A stretch of DNA of 64,000 nucleotides from Mesostigma viride (GCA_009746045.1 RPFO01000072.1:5016087-5080086); one strand, 5' to 3'; numbered from the stretch's first letter, positions 44,405 to 55,047 are shown. Numbers and translations are program-made. Notes: generated by a model not told the origin, from the letters alone.

Positions 44405-44751
44405 CCTATATGTGTTAATTCATCTAACACACGCCGAGTGCACACACAAAGGGTAGAACGCGCATAAATGGTCACCAACGGTCCAACACGCTCGGGCCGA
44501 CATGGCCCTCGCCTACAGATGCACGCTGGTCCACTACATCTACTGATGCACGCTGGTCCACTACATTCTACCACAGGATCAGGACCACTAGTAAAGTACG
44601 CGGCGCGGCGCCCAACGGCACCCAATGTACCACCGTACTGTTACGAGGACAATAATGTCTCGGTAGGAGCCTAAACGTAAACCTAGGGACAACCGAGGCA
44701 AAAGACCTAATTTACGTCCGTAACTACAACGAATTGTTACGCGACGTAACA
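44405..44751 (-). repeat. 5' LTR of copy A, upstream part
   Basis: Begins with the CCTAT duplication (44405-44409) and runs to the true outer end of copy A. There GTAACA meets the CGTAG duplication at 44752-44756. Confidence 0.9.
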
Positions 44752-45421
44752 CGTAGGTCATTAGAGTCTTTGTATCAGGGTATGCTTCGTATTTCAGACG
44801 AGATGTTTAGGCAGCGTAGAATAGCATTTGTAGGACACCTTGCTCGCACCAGCCAGGTCGACACCGCCCTTGGTCTGGCAGGCCCCCAGCGGCTTGGCCA
44901 GCCAGGGCGGCATATTCTGACCTGGCCTGGCCCCAAGGGCATTCCCAAAAGGGTAGGGAAACATGCCACGAACAGACGAACTACATCCAGATGTTGCTGG
45001 CCGACCTAGTGGTCCCAGCCCAGTTTGAACACCGCATCCACTCTCTCTCCCTTCTTTGGAGTGCCATGCAGAACAAGACGCGGTGGCAGAAGATTGTCAA
45101 GGCTCACACGCCAGCCCCTGTGGGCAAGCCACCTCCCCCCAAGAGGCGGCGGCGTTTTGATGAGTAGTGTAGTTAGGATTTTCTACACTAGATAGCTTAG
45201 AGTTAGGTTAGTTCGATTACGCGGCTTCCTCCACTCCACCCATCCATCAAGGAATATGTGCTACATGATCTCCCAACGGAGGCATGTTATAATTTAATTT
45301 AATTATGCATACGATATTTGTAACTTTCGTGTAAATATTATTTTTTAAATGAGATTAGCATAGTACTCTGTGGCATGCCCATGTGCATGACACGCAAGTA
45401 CTTACTTACTTACTCTACTAG

Positions 45422-45544
45422 GGCAAGTGTAGTGAGAAAAGCGACCGGTACAACGGCATCAAGGGTGACAAGCCTATTCTTTGCCATCAACAGCCGTTCT
45501 CACCGGACATCCCTTGCACCATTAGCATTATTCCCTTGAATGCT
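45422..45544 (+). CDS. Candidate exon, unknown host protein
   Basis: Follows an acceptor-like CTTACTCTACTAG and is open for 41 codons (GKCSEKSDRYNGIKGDKPIL, then a CHQQPF segment) up to GTGCGT, a good donor. Codon use looks coding. No family recognised. It directly follows the LINE L6 tail by about 115 bases. Confidence 0.35.
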
Positions 45545-45651
45545 GTGCGTTGATTGGATTATTATATACATTTTGATTTCTCATTCTCAATGAATATATA
45601 TCATGAACGTGCACCAATCAACGCCTGACGTTCGTACTTTGTCCTTGGCAG

Positions 45652-45779
45652 TAGTTGGCGAGGGCCAGCTGCCAAGCAAGGGAACCCTTCATGCCATTCT
45701 CAACGGCCAGGCAGGAAGGCCGAACCGGCCTCCCCCGTGGCATGAAGCATGGGTCGATCCACTCGATAAATGCAGTTAA
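45652..45779 (+). CDS. Candidate terminal exon, unknown host protein
   Basis: After an acceptor (TTTGTCCTTGGCAG) one frame gives VGEGQLPSKGTLHAILNGQA, then a Pro/Arg-rich part and a stop at 45777-45779. Third positions are GC-rich. Joining it in phase to the preceding candidate exon would put TAG in frame, so either the splice sites or the frame are wrong. A different frame is open on to 46056. Confidence 0.3.
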
Positions 45780-47249
45780 ATCAACGGCACCGCACATGTT
45801 TCTAAGCCGCAAAGAGTCCGTCGGTCTCTTGGACGTTTCCATCTGCCAATGCGTGGGCAAGGACACGCTCGCCTTTGCTACAAGCAAAACTCTGCAAATT
45901 TTAGTATTGTTTAGCACTCGCATTTGGGGGCTACCTGCAAGGGATCTGCATACTGGTATGGAACACTTAAATTTTGAGTCTGTGCGACGCAAGCAGGAAG
46001 CTCTGGTACGGCTACTGGAGAGGGCGATCGTTAGGTTTCAGTCTCCTCACACCTGAGTAATTCATTTCGCTCCACCTGCAGTCAGCCAGCAACCGGCCAA
46101 CTTCATTCGGGCCGGCTACCGTATCTGCTGGATGATGTTTACTAACGTCTAACAGCCGCCTTACGATTTGTAGTCTATCCAGTGAAATAGTTTGGTAGTA
46201 CGATACTGGACTCGAACACAGGACCGGCTCTTGCATGATTTCGCGGCTATAGCCGTAGGGGTCTCCTGATCCGAAGGCATCCCAAGCTATAGCCCAACTG
46301 CGAAAAAGCTCTTACCGGGCGGAGAGCGGTACGTGCAAGTGTGTCCAAAGTTGAGCGGTGCAGTGTTCGTGGAAGTAGTCTTCCGTGAGTTCCGTCTCAC
46401 GGCCACCATGCAGCTGCAAGGCAATAAGTTTTCGCAGTACTTGCTATGCCGGGCTTGCTGGTCTGCTGTCTGCATAAAATTGCATTCAGGGTAGCCAAGT
46501 ACGTTCATGTGGGAACAAACCCGGCGTTTTGCATTCTTGATGAGGACCTAAAATAAGTGACCTTCTGCGTCGGCTGGCTGCGCCCACTGCCCAGCGAAAA
46601 GGGAAATCCCCTCATCCAACCTCCCGCGTGTGACGTGCGTTTTGTGTAGGTTAAATAGTTTTTGGGTAAGTACGTTTGTGAGTTTTGGGTAAAAAGTACG
46701 TTGTATTCCAACTATGGAATGTTTTGAGTAGTTTCAAATAGGGCGGGCTAGCAAGTTGCAGACCCGGATGCCGTCCCGAGTCTCGACCACAGGAAATGTA
46801 ACGGCGATGGCGTCAACTGCAGCGCCTGCAAGGCCTGCTGACACGTGCGCACGATTTTTTGTGGCAGTAAAAGAGGCTGTAATTAGATGCGCTTGACTCA
46901 CATGCGCTGCCGCCTGCCATCTCCTGCCACTCTGCCAGTTGCCACGCAGGCTGCTGAGCTACAGTAGGGAGGCTTTGGCTTTGCTTCGGTGCCTCTGACT
47001 CCGGTCAACCCGGTCAGTCCGGTGCAAGCACATGCCGACATGCGTCCCACGGGCGCGGTGCCGGGCAACACGTGTCGCACAGGCTGCCGCGCGTATGTTG
47101 CCTTGGCCTGCTACGACCCACAGTTACATTACGTAATACGTACCTGTCGGACCACCGGCGCGGGAATAAACTCAACTCAACAGTTACATTACGTTAAAAA
47201 TGCACTCGGTCTGGAGTCTGGGTGGCAAGCTGCGGCAAGAGTGAGTGAA

Positions 47250-47530
47250 AGCTTCGTGCAACTACAGTACTGTACAGTACTCTGTACAATTGTTGTTGTT
47301 GTTGCCCACGCCGTTGTTGCCCGGCAGGGAGTCACCCCCCTTGGGGTTGGGGGTGGTGGGTCGCCAAAAGCGAGTCGTCTACAGTACAGTAACCGTACGT
47401 GATCTCGTCAGTGATTTCGATCTGTTTTCATGTGCGAGTACGGTGTTTCACAAACGCTTATCCGATTGCACAGTTGTTGTTGTTGTTGTGTCCCACGCCG
47501 CACATGAGCAACAGAGAATCTATAGTGGCC
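47250..47530. repeat. Pair of GTT-rich diverged repeats
   Basis: GTACAATTGTTGTTGTTG...CCCACGCC at about 47281 and GCACAGTTGTTGTTGTTG...CCCACGCC at about 47468 share order of motifs about 187 bases apart. Confidence 0.5.
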
Positions 47531-48226
47531 TGGATTGCACAGTATCCTCCAGTTACTAACGGCTTCGTGGTGACGACATCGTGTCAGAGAGGAGGTTGTT
47601 TCAGTGTGGATGGCATAAGACTGACATGCGAATGTCTTGCTTGCCTCCACGCGAGCCCCCTTGAGCGCTGACAACATGTCTGGAGAAAACCAACACAACG
47701 GCAAATAATCGTCGTGATAATCGTTCGATACACTTATTTGACCGGCTCGCCAAAATCTATTCGATACCACCCATCTCATAATGACAATCTCCTCCAACAA
47801 TGTGTCAATGACCAGCTTCCGTGGCCGACAGCAAATAAACAATACGTCGTGACAAAACCCAACGAGTTGTGGCAGACATTGTATTCCCGGCGGCTCCGCT
47901 GCGCGGCATGCAGCCTGCAGACAGCGACGGCATTTTGATTTCGTCATGCATATTATGCGCGTACAAGGCGGCATGCGTGAGGATCTGCATACACTTTAAG
48001 GCTGCAATTGCGGTCGCTGCAGTAAAGCTCATTATTGCGGTTCTTGCGTTCAGCGGTTCGTCAACCGGCCCTTCTATAGATTGCATGCAGTGTCGTGACA
48101 GCTTGGCTGGCCATGTTTAATTTCTTTCCCTGAAAGCTTATAATCTGCATGTCACCTAGTTGTCACCGTTGTACTTGGCTGTTCGCCATCATGGCCGGGG
48201 CGCGCCCTAGTATATATCGGTGCTGA

Positions 48227-48244
48227 GCACTAGCTAGCTAGTGC
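48227..48244. repeat. Perfect 18-bp palindrome
   Basis: GCACTAGCTAGCTAGTGC, fully self-complementary, about 70 bases left of the palindrome-ended element. Confidence 0.85.
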
Positions 48245-48316
48245 GGAAGTGCGGAAACCCATAGTTGCAGGATATGTACAAAGGTTTTAAGCCATCATTG
48301 ATCGCAATCGGGTCAA

Positions 48317-50090
48317 TGTCCAAAAACCAAATGTCCTCATTTGAGGACATAGTCCTCGTTTGAGACGGGGGGGGTCAGGGGGGCGGTTTTGGCGCCAAAG
48401 TTGGTCCTGAGGATCCCTGGTGGGTTTTGGCGCGAAACTGGGATAGGTACTGAGCGCGCCAAGCCCCCGGGGTCGACAGGGGCCGACCGTACCTGGAAAA
48501 TATGAGGCGAGGAAAAGTACCTACTACAGCAAGAACGTTGCAATGTAATCGAGTATTTTGTCGAGTGACGGCTATGGGGTCGTTCCAGTTCTGAGGCTTG
48601 CCTGAACGTTATAGGCCTTTATTTTGCCCCGAATGAAGACAGAACTTTAGATCATCATCTAGTCATTTCGAAGATGCTGCTTTTGACGTGCAGGTGCTTT
48701 GTTTATGTCGAAAATATTGTTCATGAACGGATTTTGGCATCGTTGAAGAAAATCTGGAAGCTACGTAGATGGCATGATAGGTCAGTATGCAGTTCGGTTT
48801 TACAATTTCTTTTTCCGCCCAGTAGCTGCGGATATCGCGAGTATGGGTTATGGTACGCTTCTGGGTTAATGGGCGACCCGGGCAACAGAGGGACCTGGGC
48901 AGTTAGATGGGTCAAAGAGTCTCCATTTTTTCGTCGTGATATCGCAGTCACGCCTGGCGAAAACCACGGCGAGCGCGAGCCATATTTTACTTTTGCCGCG
49001 AGGCTTGGTGCTTCCCGGGCGTCACCGTCCTTAAATATATATTTCTTGAGCTGTCCCGCGCAGCTGGCGGCCTGGGCGCACGTCAAGAACAAGGTTCCGG
49101 ATGTCATCCGCAACCGCATCGTTCTAAATAAGCGTGTCAAGAGTATCGTAGCTTATTATAACCCCCGCAGACTTAATGATTCCGGTTCTTTTCAATGCCC
49201 AGCGTCGTGGTTGTGATTACGCCTATGTCCGGGGAACTTAAAGGAAGTTTGCTGGGTAATGCTTTCTTTTCCCGTGGTGTCACTGAAAAGGTAAACGGCC
49301 TTGCGTCGTCAAAACAGCAGCAAGTAGAAGTCACTGTGCTTAGTTGCAATGTGGTAGTTTGATTTAACACATATACTACCTTGTTGCTGAAAACTTTTTC
49401 AAGGCTTGCTGGGATGTTGCCCATATGTTTCTAACGCTTAACCTCATGTCCAAGTGAGCTAGACTGGCTTGGAAACTTGAGCTTGTCATGCTTACATTGT
49501 GCTTGTATTGCTATTTGTGCCTCTTTGCAGTATCTGCTTCATATATGATTGAAGGCTTCAGCATCATTGTCGAGCACCGTGGTGGCAGCCAAGCCTCCAA
49601 TAACGATCACGGACCTAACCTTGGCAAGTATTTGCTTCTTATTTCATTCTTTGGACTGAGCTAGCTTTGAGCTAGCTTTACACCTGCTATTTGGCCTGCA
49701 CCATGGTCCCTGGCTGCCAGTTACATTTTGTGCCCCCCCCCGGCAGGCTGCAGGGTCTAGGATAGCGAGGGTGTAACGTAGACATGTTGTGGGCACCTTG
49801 GGTGCATTGTCAGGACCAGCCATGACCTGGCCCTGCCTTCTTTCTGGGCATATTGTTGACTTGAGTGCTTGTTGGTCACTCGCGTAGCGACCCCCCTGCA
49901 TTCATAAATCGTAAACCATTATACAATGAGCATATTTCATGGATGTTAAGCATTGCTACTCTTGAACATATCATAAATTAACATGGTTCCATGCCGTACC
50001 CATGGATATGTTGAAATGTGTGAGTTATTACAAATGGTATCCATGCTTAAAAATGTCCTCATATGAGGACATTTTCTTGGTGATTAGACA
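48317..50090 (+). mobile_element. Palindrome-ended DNA element, subfamily 1, copy 2
   Basis: 1,774 bp. Left end TGTCCAAAAACCAA followed by ATGTCCTCATTTGAGGACAT; right end ATGTCCTCATATGAGGACAT followed by TTCTTGGTGATTAGACA. Collinear with the copy at 30319-32076. A possible 4-bp duplication TCAA flanks it (48313-48316 and 50091-50094). The left subterminal region carries GGTCGACAGGGGCCGAC. No known transposase; the superfamily is unclear. Confidence 0.85.
48674..49216 (+). CDS. Hypothetical ORF in the palindrome-ended element
   Basis: 180 codons. The C-terminal 105 residues correspond to 31180-31524 (minus) of the other copy, for example FFRRDIAVTPGENHGEREPY and PAQLAAWAHVKNK, with about 22 differences. 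The antisense frame 48721-49140 is also shared and has fewer differences. It is therefore unclear which, if either, is a protein. No domain recognised; could be captured host exon sequence. Confidence 0.25.
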   Translation: MLLLTCRCFVYVENIVHERILASLKKIWKLRRWHDRSVCSSVLQFLFPPSSCGYREYGLWYASGLMGDPGNRGTWAVRWVKESPFFRRDIAVTPGENHGEREPYFTFAARLGASRASPSLNIYFLSCPAQLAAWAHVKNKVPDVIRNRIVLNKRVKSIVAYYNPRRLNDSGSFQCPASWL

Positions 50091-50094
50091 TCAA

Positions 50095-51011
50095 GTGTGA
50101 ATGCGCACTTTGCCAGGCGTCTGGCCGTCATGACTTAACTCTATTAATTATGTATTATACATGGAGCTGGAGCGATGTTATCGGGGTGAACGGTAGTAGC
50201 AACGTCATAATATTGCTGAGCCACCCAATACCGGCAGCTTTTGCCCATCTATAGCAGCGCTTCAACATCCGCTCTGGCTATGTTCTTTCTGACGTTATCG
50301 CTTTTCCCATTAATTATTGCCGCGGCCTGCGTTCAGTTGTGCATTGTGTTTATTCCCATGTAAATATTGTACTTAATTTTTTCTCACTGTGTTATATTAA
50401 TTTTTAATTATCTTGTAATTGACATTTTTTTGCTATTCACAAAGTTGACGAAACTTTTAGTTTTTGTGCATGGTGTTTTCGTCGGCATTGTACGTCATTC
50501 TGGCCATCTAGCTATAGGCCCCCGCACCCCCCACCCCCTTTCCCCCCCACCCTAGTCCCCACTGTCACCTCTTTAGAACGGAAAAAGAAAGAATTAGTAA
50601 GGTTTTGCGAAGTTAGTAGACGATTTTGTTATCAAGCGGCACCTCTTTGCTGCGCATGTCTGTTATCCACTATACATTTTCTGCTGGAGATGACGTGTTG
50701 GGCAACATACTGTCATTTTTTGTTTAGAGCATATCATGGGGGTTCTTCCCTCCATTCCTCGTCAGTTACATAACACATATCCAAGAAATTTTCCTTCTTT
50801 TTCCTTTTCGTCCATGTGCTAGTTGGTCATGATGTTAGATGGCAAGGCACCGTCTCCATTACTCATCGATCCATAAGCCTGGGCCTTATCGCTTGGATTC
50901 CATCAAGTGCTGATGCCTCCTCCCTCACGTACCTGGATCATTTTCCCTTCAACCGGTGACCCTGCATTGTTGCCATGAATCCCGGAATCCCACCACCTCG
51001 TCGACCTGCCA
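50095..51011. other. Non-coding stretch, likely 5' region or intron of the next gene
   Basis: No supported gene. A C-rich run lies at about 50520-50560. Frames in phase with the next exon are stopped at 50976-50978. Confidence 0.4.
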
Positions 51012-51317
51012 GAGCTGACATCGGCACTAGCTGGGGCCCAGCTGCGTCATCAGGTGTCGAGCGAGCGTGGGCTCCATGAGGCGCTGGCTGACGTCACGGC
51101 CGACACCATCCACATAACCTCCTCCTTTCTCTTGACGGGGGGCGGCATCGTCATCACACGGTCGGTGAGCATACTTGGCAGCTGTGACGTGGCTGGCATC
51201 GCGGGCGGCTGTGTGGTGGTCACCGATGGGAGGGGGCCCGCGCATGCGCTGCTTATTCAAGCGGCAGCACCAGGGATATGCGTCCACATCAGCGGGATGG
51301 CATTCGCGGGACCAAAG
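51012..51317 (+). CDS. Exon of a Pmp-like beta-helix host gene
   Basis: About 102 codons, ending CCA AAG before a consensus GTGAGT donor at 51318. The start is uncertain: an acceptor CTGCCAG at 51006-51012 is possible, and the frame is closed upstream at 50976. The sequence has regular hydrophobic beta-strand spacing: ADTIHITSSFLLTGGGIVIT, then SVSILGSCDVAG, then CVVVTDGRG, ALLIQAAAPGICVHISGMAF. This is what right-handed beta-helix (pectin-lyase-fold) and polymorphic outer membrane protein-like proteins look like near their first coils. Strand and phase agree with the GGAI/FxxN exons further right, so I place them in one gene. That link is inference. Confidence 0.55.
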
Positions 51318-51429
51318 GTGAGTTGTGTCAAGGGTTGGACGTGCCGGTACTGGTAGCGGGCCGGGGGGGGTGGGGTGCTAGCAGCGGGGGTGGGGAAAGT
51401 GCTGGTAGCGGCGGACCGTGGGCGGGGTC

Positions 51430-51780
51430 GCAGTGGATTATGGGTTCGCGGAAGCGAAGGCATAATATGCATGATGTTATGTGCAATGATGGCTGATGTC
51501 TGTGTCTTCCTCTCAGCAACCATGTTCTCTATCTTCCCTGCAGCCTTCTTAATTTCTTTCATTGTACTTCTGAGCGGCACGAACGCATGCATGTATCCTA
51601 GTTCGGTGTGTGTGGGGGGGTCACAGTGGATGATGAGTTCGCGGAAGCAAAGGCATATGCATGATGTTATGTGCATGGCTGATGTCTGTGTCTCCCTCTC
51701 AGCAACCATGTTCGCTATCTTCCCTGCTTGACTTTCTTTCGTTGTCTTTCTGAGCGGCACGAACGCATGTATCCTAGTTG
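51430..51780 (+). repeat. About 190-bp tandem duplication
   Basis: Two units begin CAGTGGAT(T/G)ATG at about 51430 and 51625 and end CGAACGCATG(CATG)TATCCTAGTT, with substitutions and small gaps. It lies in the presumed intron after the 51012-51317 exon. Confidence 0.85.
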
Positions 51781-52179
51781 GCCAGTGGCTGGTGGTGTTT
51801 CCAATGCAGCGTACCAGATGCTAGCTGAGATTAATTCCTTGAGCTATTCTGGGTGGTTACGGTGCCAAAGTGCCACTGAGTGTCCCTCAATACTGCTGCG
51901 CTGATTCAATTCTGCTGCACTGCCTTCTGCCACTCAACATGTGGTGTTTGTTTGAGGAAATATAATAACTTACATCAGAGTGAAAGTACCCAATTAAACA
52001 TAAACAAAGCCAAAGCTAACAAGAGATACCACGACAAAATAACTACAGCTAGCCGGCATGGGACACTCGATCCACACCGCGGAATGAAGTAAAACAGCGG
52101 ACAGTCTAATAACCGTGCTGCGCCGCAAAGTCAGCCCGCGTGCGGCGGAGCAAGATGTCAGCCATAGCCCGGGTAAGCG

Positions 52180-52464
52180 CTACCGAAAGGCTTTAATTTG
52201 GCGCCAGTACGACGTCATGCAGGTCCGCGCCGACCAAGGGGCCCGCTGGCCCTCCAGGTCCAGTCTGTCCTCCGGGAGCCGGCAGCACTCCTTAAAGAAG
52301 CCGGCGGTCAGGGTCCCCATGGCCCGGCCGAACTCCTCCAATACAAAGGGCACCACACGGTGGTGCCTGACGTCGCCATAGGCCGTGAGCTTGGCCCGGG
52401 CCCCGCTCAGCCAGTCCGATCCGCCGTGTAGCCCGCTGCCTAGGATGCACCAACCACATGGCTA
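52180..52464 (-). pseudogene. Retrotransposon pol C-terminal fragment
   Basis: An open minus-strand frame of about 95 codons without an ATG, ending at 52180-52182. It contains SDWLSGARAKLTAYGDV, VVPFVLEEFGRAMGTL and SYWRQIKAF. The VVPF...E.FGRxG pattern is familiar from the region after the reverse transcriptase in many algal and protist non-LTR pol proteins. GC-rich codons contrast with the AT-richer surroundings. 5' and 3' limits of the insertion were not found. Confidence 0.5.
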
Positions 52465-53250
52465 AGATATATATACGTGTGGAGGATGATGGAACACGTT
52501 GAAATCATGTAATTGATGATTGCATTGATTGATCGAAGTTGGAATTAATTTAGCGAGGACCACATGTGCACCGTTCCTGTCCACCAACCACATACAATTG
52601 TACTGCGGATCTCGTGGTGGCTACATCGTGGCAAGGAAATACCAACATAGATTGCGCTTCCTCTTATGCACAAAGGACGTGCACGAATTGTGAGTGCTCG
52701 ACAGGCTGGCAACAAGAAATTTGCATTGCTTATCTGAAATGTGCTAGCTGAGAATGCGTTACACTAGCCCTGGATTCCGTTAACACTCTCTAGTCATCGA
52801 GTAGTACGACTGAATAGTACTCTAGCTATAGGTCGTAGGACAATGGATATACAAATCATGACATAATGTGCCGCCGGTTCTCGTAGCTTCGGCAATAACT
52901 AATATCGTAGTCATATTCCGTGACCAAATCATGAGCCGTAAAATGACACGTGCTCGTCGCCCCAAACACTGTATAATACTCTGCCGATATTAAGTATACG
53001 GCCAGATATGCGGCAGGCGGGTGCGATCGATAAGGCCGCAAGCCTAATACCTCCTTTTACAGTAGATGGCCTACATGAAATATATTAACGGCACTGGGCA
53101 GTTGGGCACATGCTAAGGGTGAAATTCACCTCTGACACCCCCCTTAATTGCACAATGCCTATAGTGAAGACACTGTGCAGGTACAATAGGGGGAAAGGGG
53201 GAATGTCCATTATGGGAAACGCAGGTCGGGGGGGGCCTAGTGTGAAGGGA

Positions 53251-53268
53251 GGGGGGGGGGGGGGGGGG
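53251..53268 (+). repeat. G18 homopolymer
   Basis: Eighteen consecutive G, in a purine-rich neighbourhood. Length is prone to sequencing error. Confidence 0.8.
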
Positions 53269-53432
53269 CGGCATGAACGGGGCGCTCTCGTAGTGCAGAA
53301 AAGAAGTACATAGACGAGACAGTGGAGGGATGTACATACATGTAAGTGATGTCGGTGTGATGTCGGTGTGATGTTGGAGCCACCCCTGAGAAGCGCTCGT
53401 CGAGGTGCTGATGTAGTGGACATGCGGCTCCG

Positions 53433-53540
53433 CAGGCTGTGCAATTGGTTAGGGACAAGGAGGGGCTACAGGATGTGCAATGGGTTAGGGACAAGGAGGG
53501 GCCGCAGGCTGTGCGATGGGTTAGCGGCCCGCGGGGTGGA
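53433..53540 (+). repeat. 36-bp minisatellite, three units
   Basis: CAGG(C/A)TGTGC(A/G)AT(T/G)GG starts at 53433, 53469 and 53505, and the units share AGGGACAAGGAGGGGC. Confidence 0.85.
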
Positions 53541-53576
53541 AGACCTCGTGTCCAGGGTGAATGAGGGTGAATGGGT

Positions 53577-53769
53577 AGGCGGGCGGGCGGGCGGGCGGGC
53601 GGCGGCGGGCGGGCGGGCGGCGGCGGGCGGGCGGGCGGCGGGCGGGCGGGCGGGCGGGCGGGCGGCGGGCGGGCGGGCGGGCGGGCGGGCGGGCGGGCGG
53701 CGGGCGGGCGGGCGGGCGGGCGGGCGGGCGGGCGGGCAGGCGGGCGGGCGGGCAGGCGGGCGGGGGGGG
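53577..53769 (+). repeat. (GGGC)n tetranucleotide array, about 190 bp
   Basis: GGGC units with occasional GGC interruptions. It is expected to form G-quadruplexes on the plus strand. The Gly/Arg/Ala and Pro/Ala/Arg frames on the two strands are products of the repeat, not genes. Confidence 0.9.
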
Positions 53770-54264
53770 ATTTAGTAGTAGCAAAGAATTGTTTTGTTAG
53801 TGGTAAGGCGCGGTTTAGTGGTATGGGGCCCGCCGCCCTTTACTGCTTCCGCGTTCCAGTATCACCTCAGCCTGCGGAGCATAACTATCAACTACTAAGT
53901 TACATCCAGTAGTCATCTTTTCTTTTATAATAATGTTCCTGAAGATAATAGTGAGCATAATGCTCTCCTTGGAATGCCTATGCATGGAGCATGACATTAC
54001 ATACTTACATCCTAGTCACGATGAATGTCTCATACAATGATCATTCTTTACATCATACCGGTTGCTCTTGCCGCGCCATGTGCAGGGTGCCGGGGGCCAT
54101 GGCGCGCTCGCATGCAGCGGCACGCAGTTGTCTGCGATAATACTCGTAAACACTTCGTTTCATGACTTCTATTCGGTGAGTGGCCCGCTCATTATTGTCG
54201 GCGCCCAACATTTGTAGCTAGTCTAGCCAATGTGCATGGCTCCTGCAGCTCTCATCAAGTGCCT

Positions 54265-54269
54265 CTCAC
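54265..54269. repeat. Target duplication CTCAC of the Copia element
   Basis: CTCAC here and at 60217-60221, directly outside the two LTRs. Confidence 0.95.
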
Positions 54270-55047
54270 TGTTGGGGATCATATACCCACCTGCCCACAC
54301 TATATTCCAGCCTGACTTTATTCTTCTTTGTTTTACTTCACAAGGGCTGAGAATTTGATAGATTTGATAAGTTAGATGAATTGCTCTCAATGAGCTGATC
54401 AATGTTCATGTGCCATAGTCCTATATTTGGCCATAGATCTCTTGTACCTGAGTTGGTCTAGTAGCATCACTTCCATGCTTGACAAGTGGTGTACTTCTTT
54501 GGTAGACAAGTGTCCATTCCATGAGCTGACATGTGTTGGAAGCTCATAGTGACAAGTGTTGCATTCCATTGACTGACAAGTGGATAGACTCATTGGATTA
54601 CACTTGTCATTCCAAGTAGAAACCATGTGTCACTTTATTAAGCATTAGATGTGGCACATTGTTCAGAGGACATTTGGCAATCAACTGTCATGCCAGCTCA
54701 TTAGAACCTTTCTAGAATGACCTTGGAATGTTCTAGGAATATGCCAGGAATATTCCTGGAATATACTGAGAATATGCTGGGAATATGCTTAGATGTTTCT
54801 ACAAGCTTCTATGATGACATCAGCATCTGATGTCATCCTTCCTAGCTAGAAAGGTATAAAAAGAAACTGGCTCCTAAGGCCAGGTACCTCTTTTCCTAAC
54901 CTCTCAGCCTAAGAAATAAAACTCTTTTTCTGGTCTCTCTTCCATTGTCTTCAAGCTCAGTCTTTCATCACCTGCAAGGTGCAAGGGTAACAAGGCCAAG
55001 CACAAGGCATTGTGTAAAACCCATTAGTTTCCTCTACCTTTCCAACA
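54270..55047 (+). repeat. 5' LTR of the Copia element
   Basis: 778 bp, TGTTGG...CCAACA. A TATA box (TATAAAAA at 54855-54862) and AATAAA at 54915-54920 suggest promoter and polyadenylation signals. The segment contains several ACAAGTG-type motifs and AGAATATGC repeats upstream of the TATA box. Confidence 0.95.

Larger units (their letters stand above)
17356..44751 (-). mobile_element. Chromovirus copy A (Ty3/Gypsy), with four insertions
   Basis: This element reads right to left: split 5' LTR, leader, ORF0, ORF1, gag, pol, integrase with chromodomain, ORF3, polypurine tract and 3' LTR. Insertions are the TTAA elements 21440-23725 and 25614-27318, the palindrome-ended element 30319-32076, and chromovirus copy B 33594-44404 inside the 5' LTR. 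Subtracting these leaves about 10.8 kb, matching copy B (10,811 bp). Several small indels break its genes. Because B landed in it, and B has nearly identical LTRs, A is the older copy. Confidence 0.9.
16550..45305 (+). pseudogene. LINE fragment L6, split by the 27-kb chromovirus composite
   Basis: The left part (16550-17355) starts inside the reverse transcriptase at KAFDTVLWEALW, then HHGVWQGCVLSPYLF, a frameshift at about 16810, LIYADDTTLIARPEHIQTWL and YGAEAWTLTDTLAAKLDGTV. The right part (44752-45305) continues with RRIAFVGHLARTSQVDTA and ends PVGKPPPPKRRRRFDE with a stop at 45165-45167. A short untranslated region and an A/T-rich tail follow. The order of blocks and the short repeat tail suit an RTE/jockey-type LINE. 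The 5' endonuclease part is missing. Target duplication CGTAG marks the two sides of the chromovirus composite. Confidence 0.85.
45306..48312. other. Mostly non-coding, possible host exons
   Basis: No complete gene is supported. Two exon candidates near its left end are listed separately. Elsewhere there are short GTT-rich repeats, a G/C-rich stretch at 46900-47200 and a palindrome at 48227-48244. The longest open frame (minus, 47408-47974) has no domain, and its glutamine run comes from the GTT repeat. Confidence 0.4.
51781..54248. other. Presumed intronic stretch with repeats and a pol fragment
   Basis: No in-phase Pmp-like exon was found. It holds the retrotransposon fragment 52180-52464 and the repeats near 53250-53770. 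A Cys-rich 61-codon frame at 52566-52751 (CTNCECSTGWQQEIC) could be an EGF-like exon, but no splice sites support it. Confidence 0.4.

Noticed and set aside
46180..46260. tRNA-like minus-strand segment with a GTTCGAGTCC box
   Set aside because: The T-arm bases next to the box do not pair and no acceptor stem closes it.
53521..53912. Gly/Ala/Arg and Pro/Ala frames across the GGGC array
   Set aside because: Pure products of a tetranucleotide repeat, which is open in several frames on both strands.
54399..54626. 75-codon minus-strand frame present in both Copia LTRs
   Set aside because: It lies wholly in the LTR upstream of the TATA box and is duplicated only because the LTR is.
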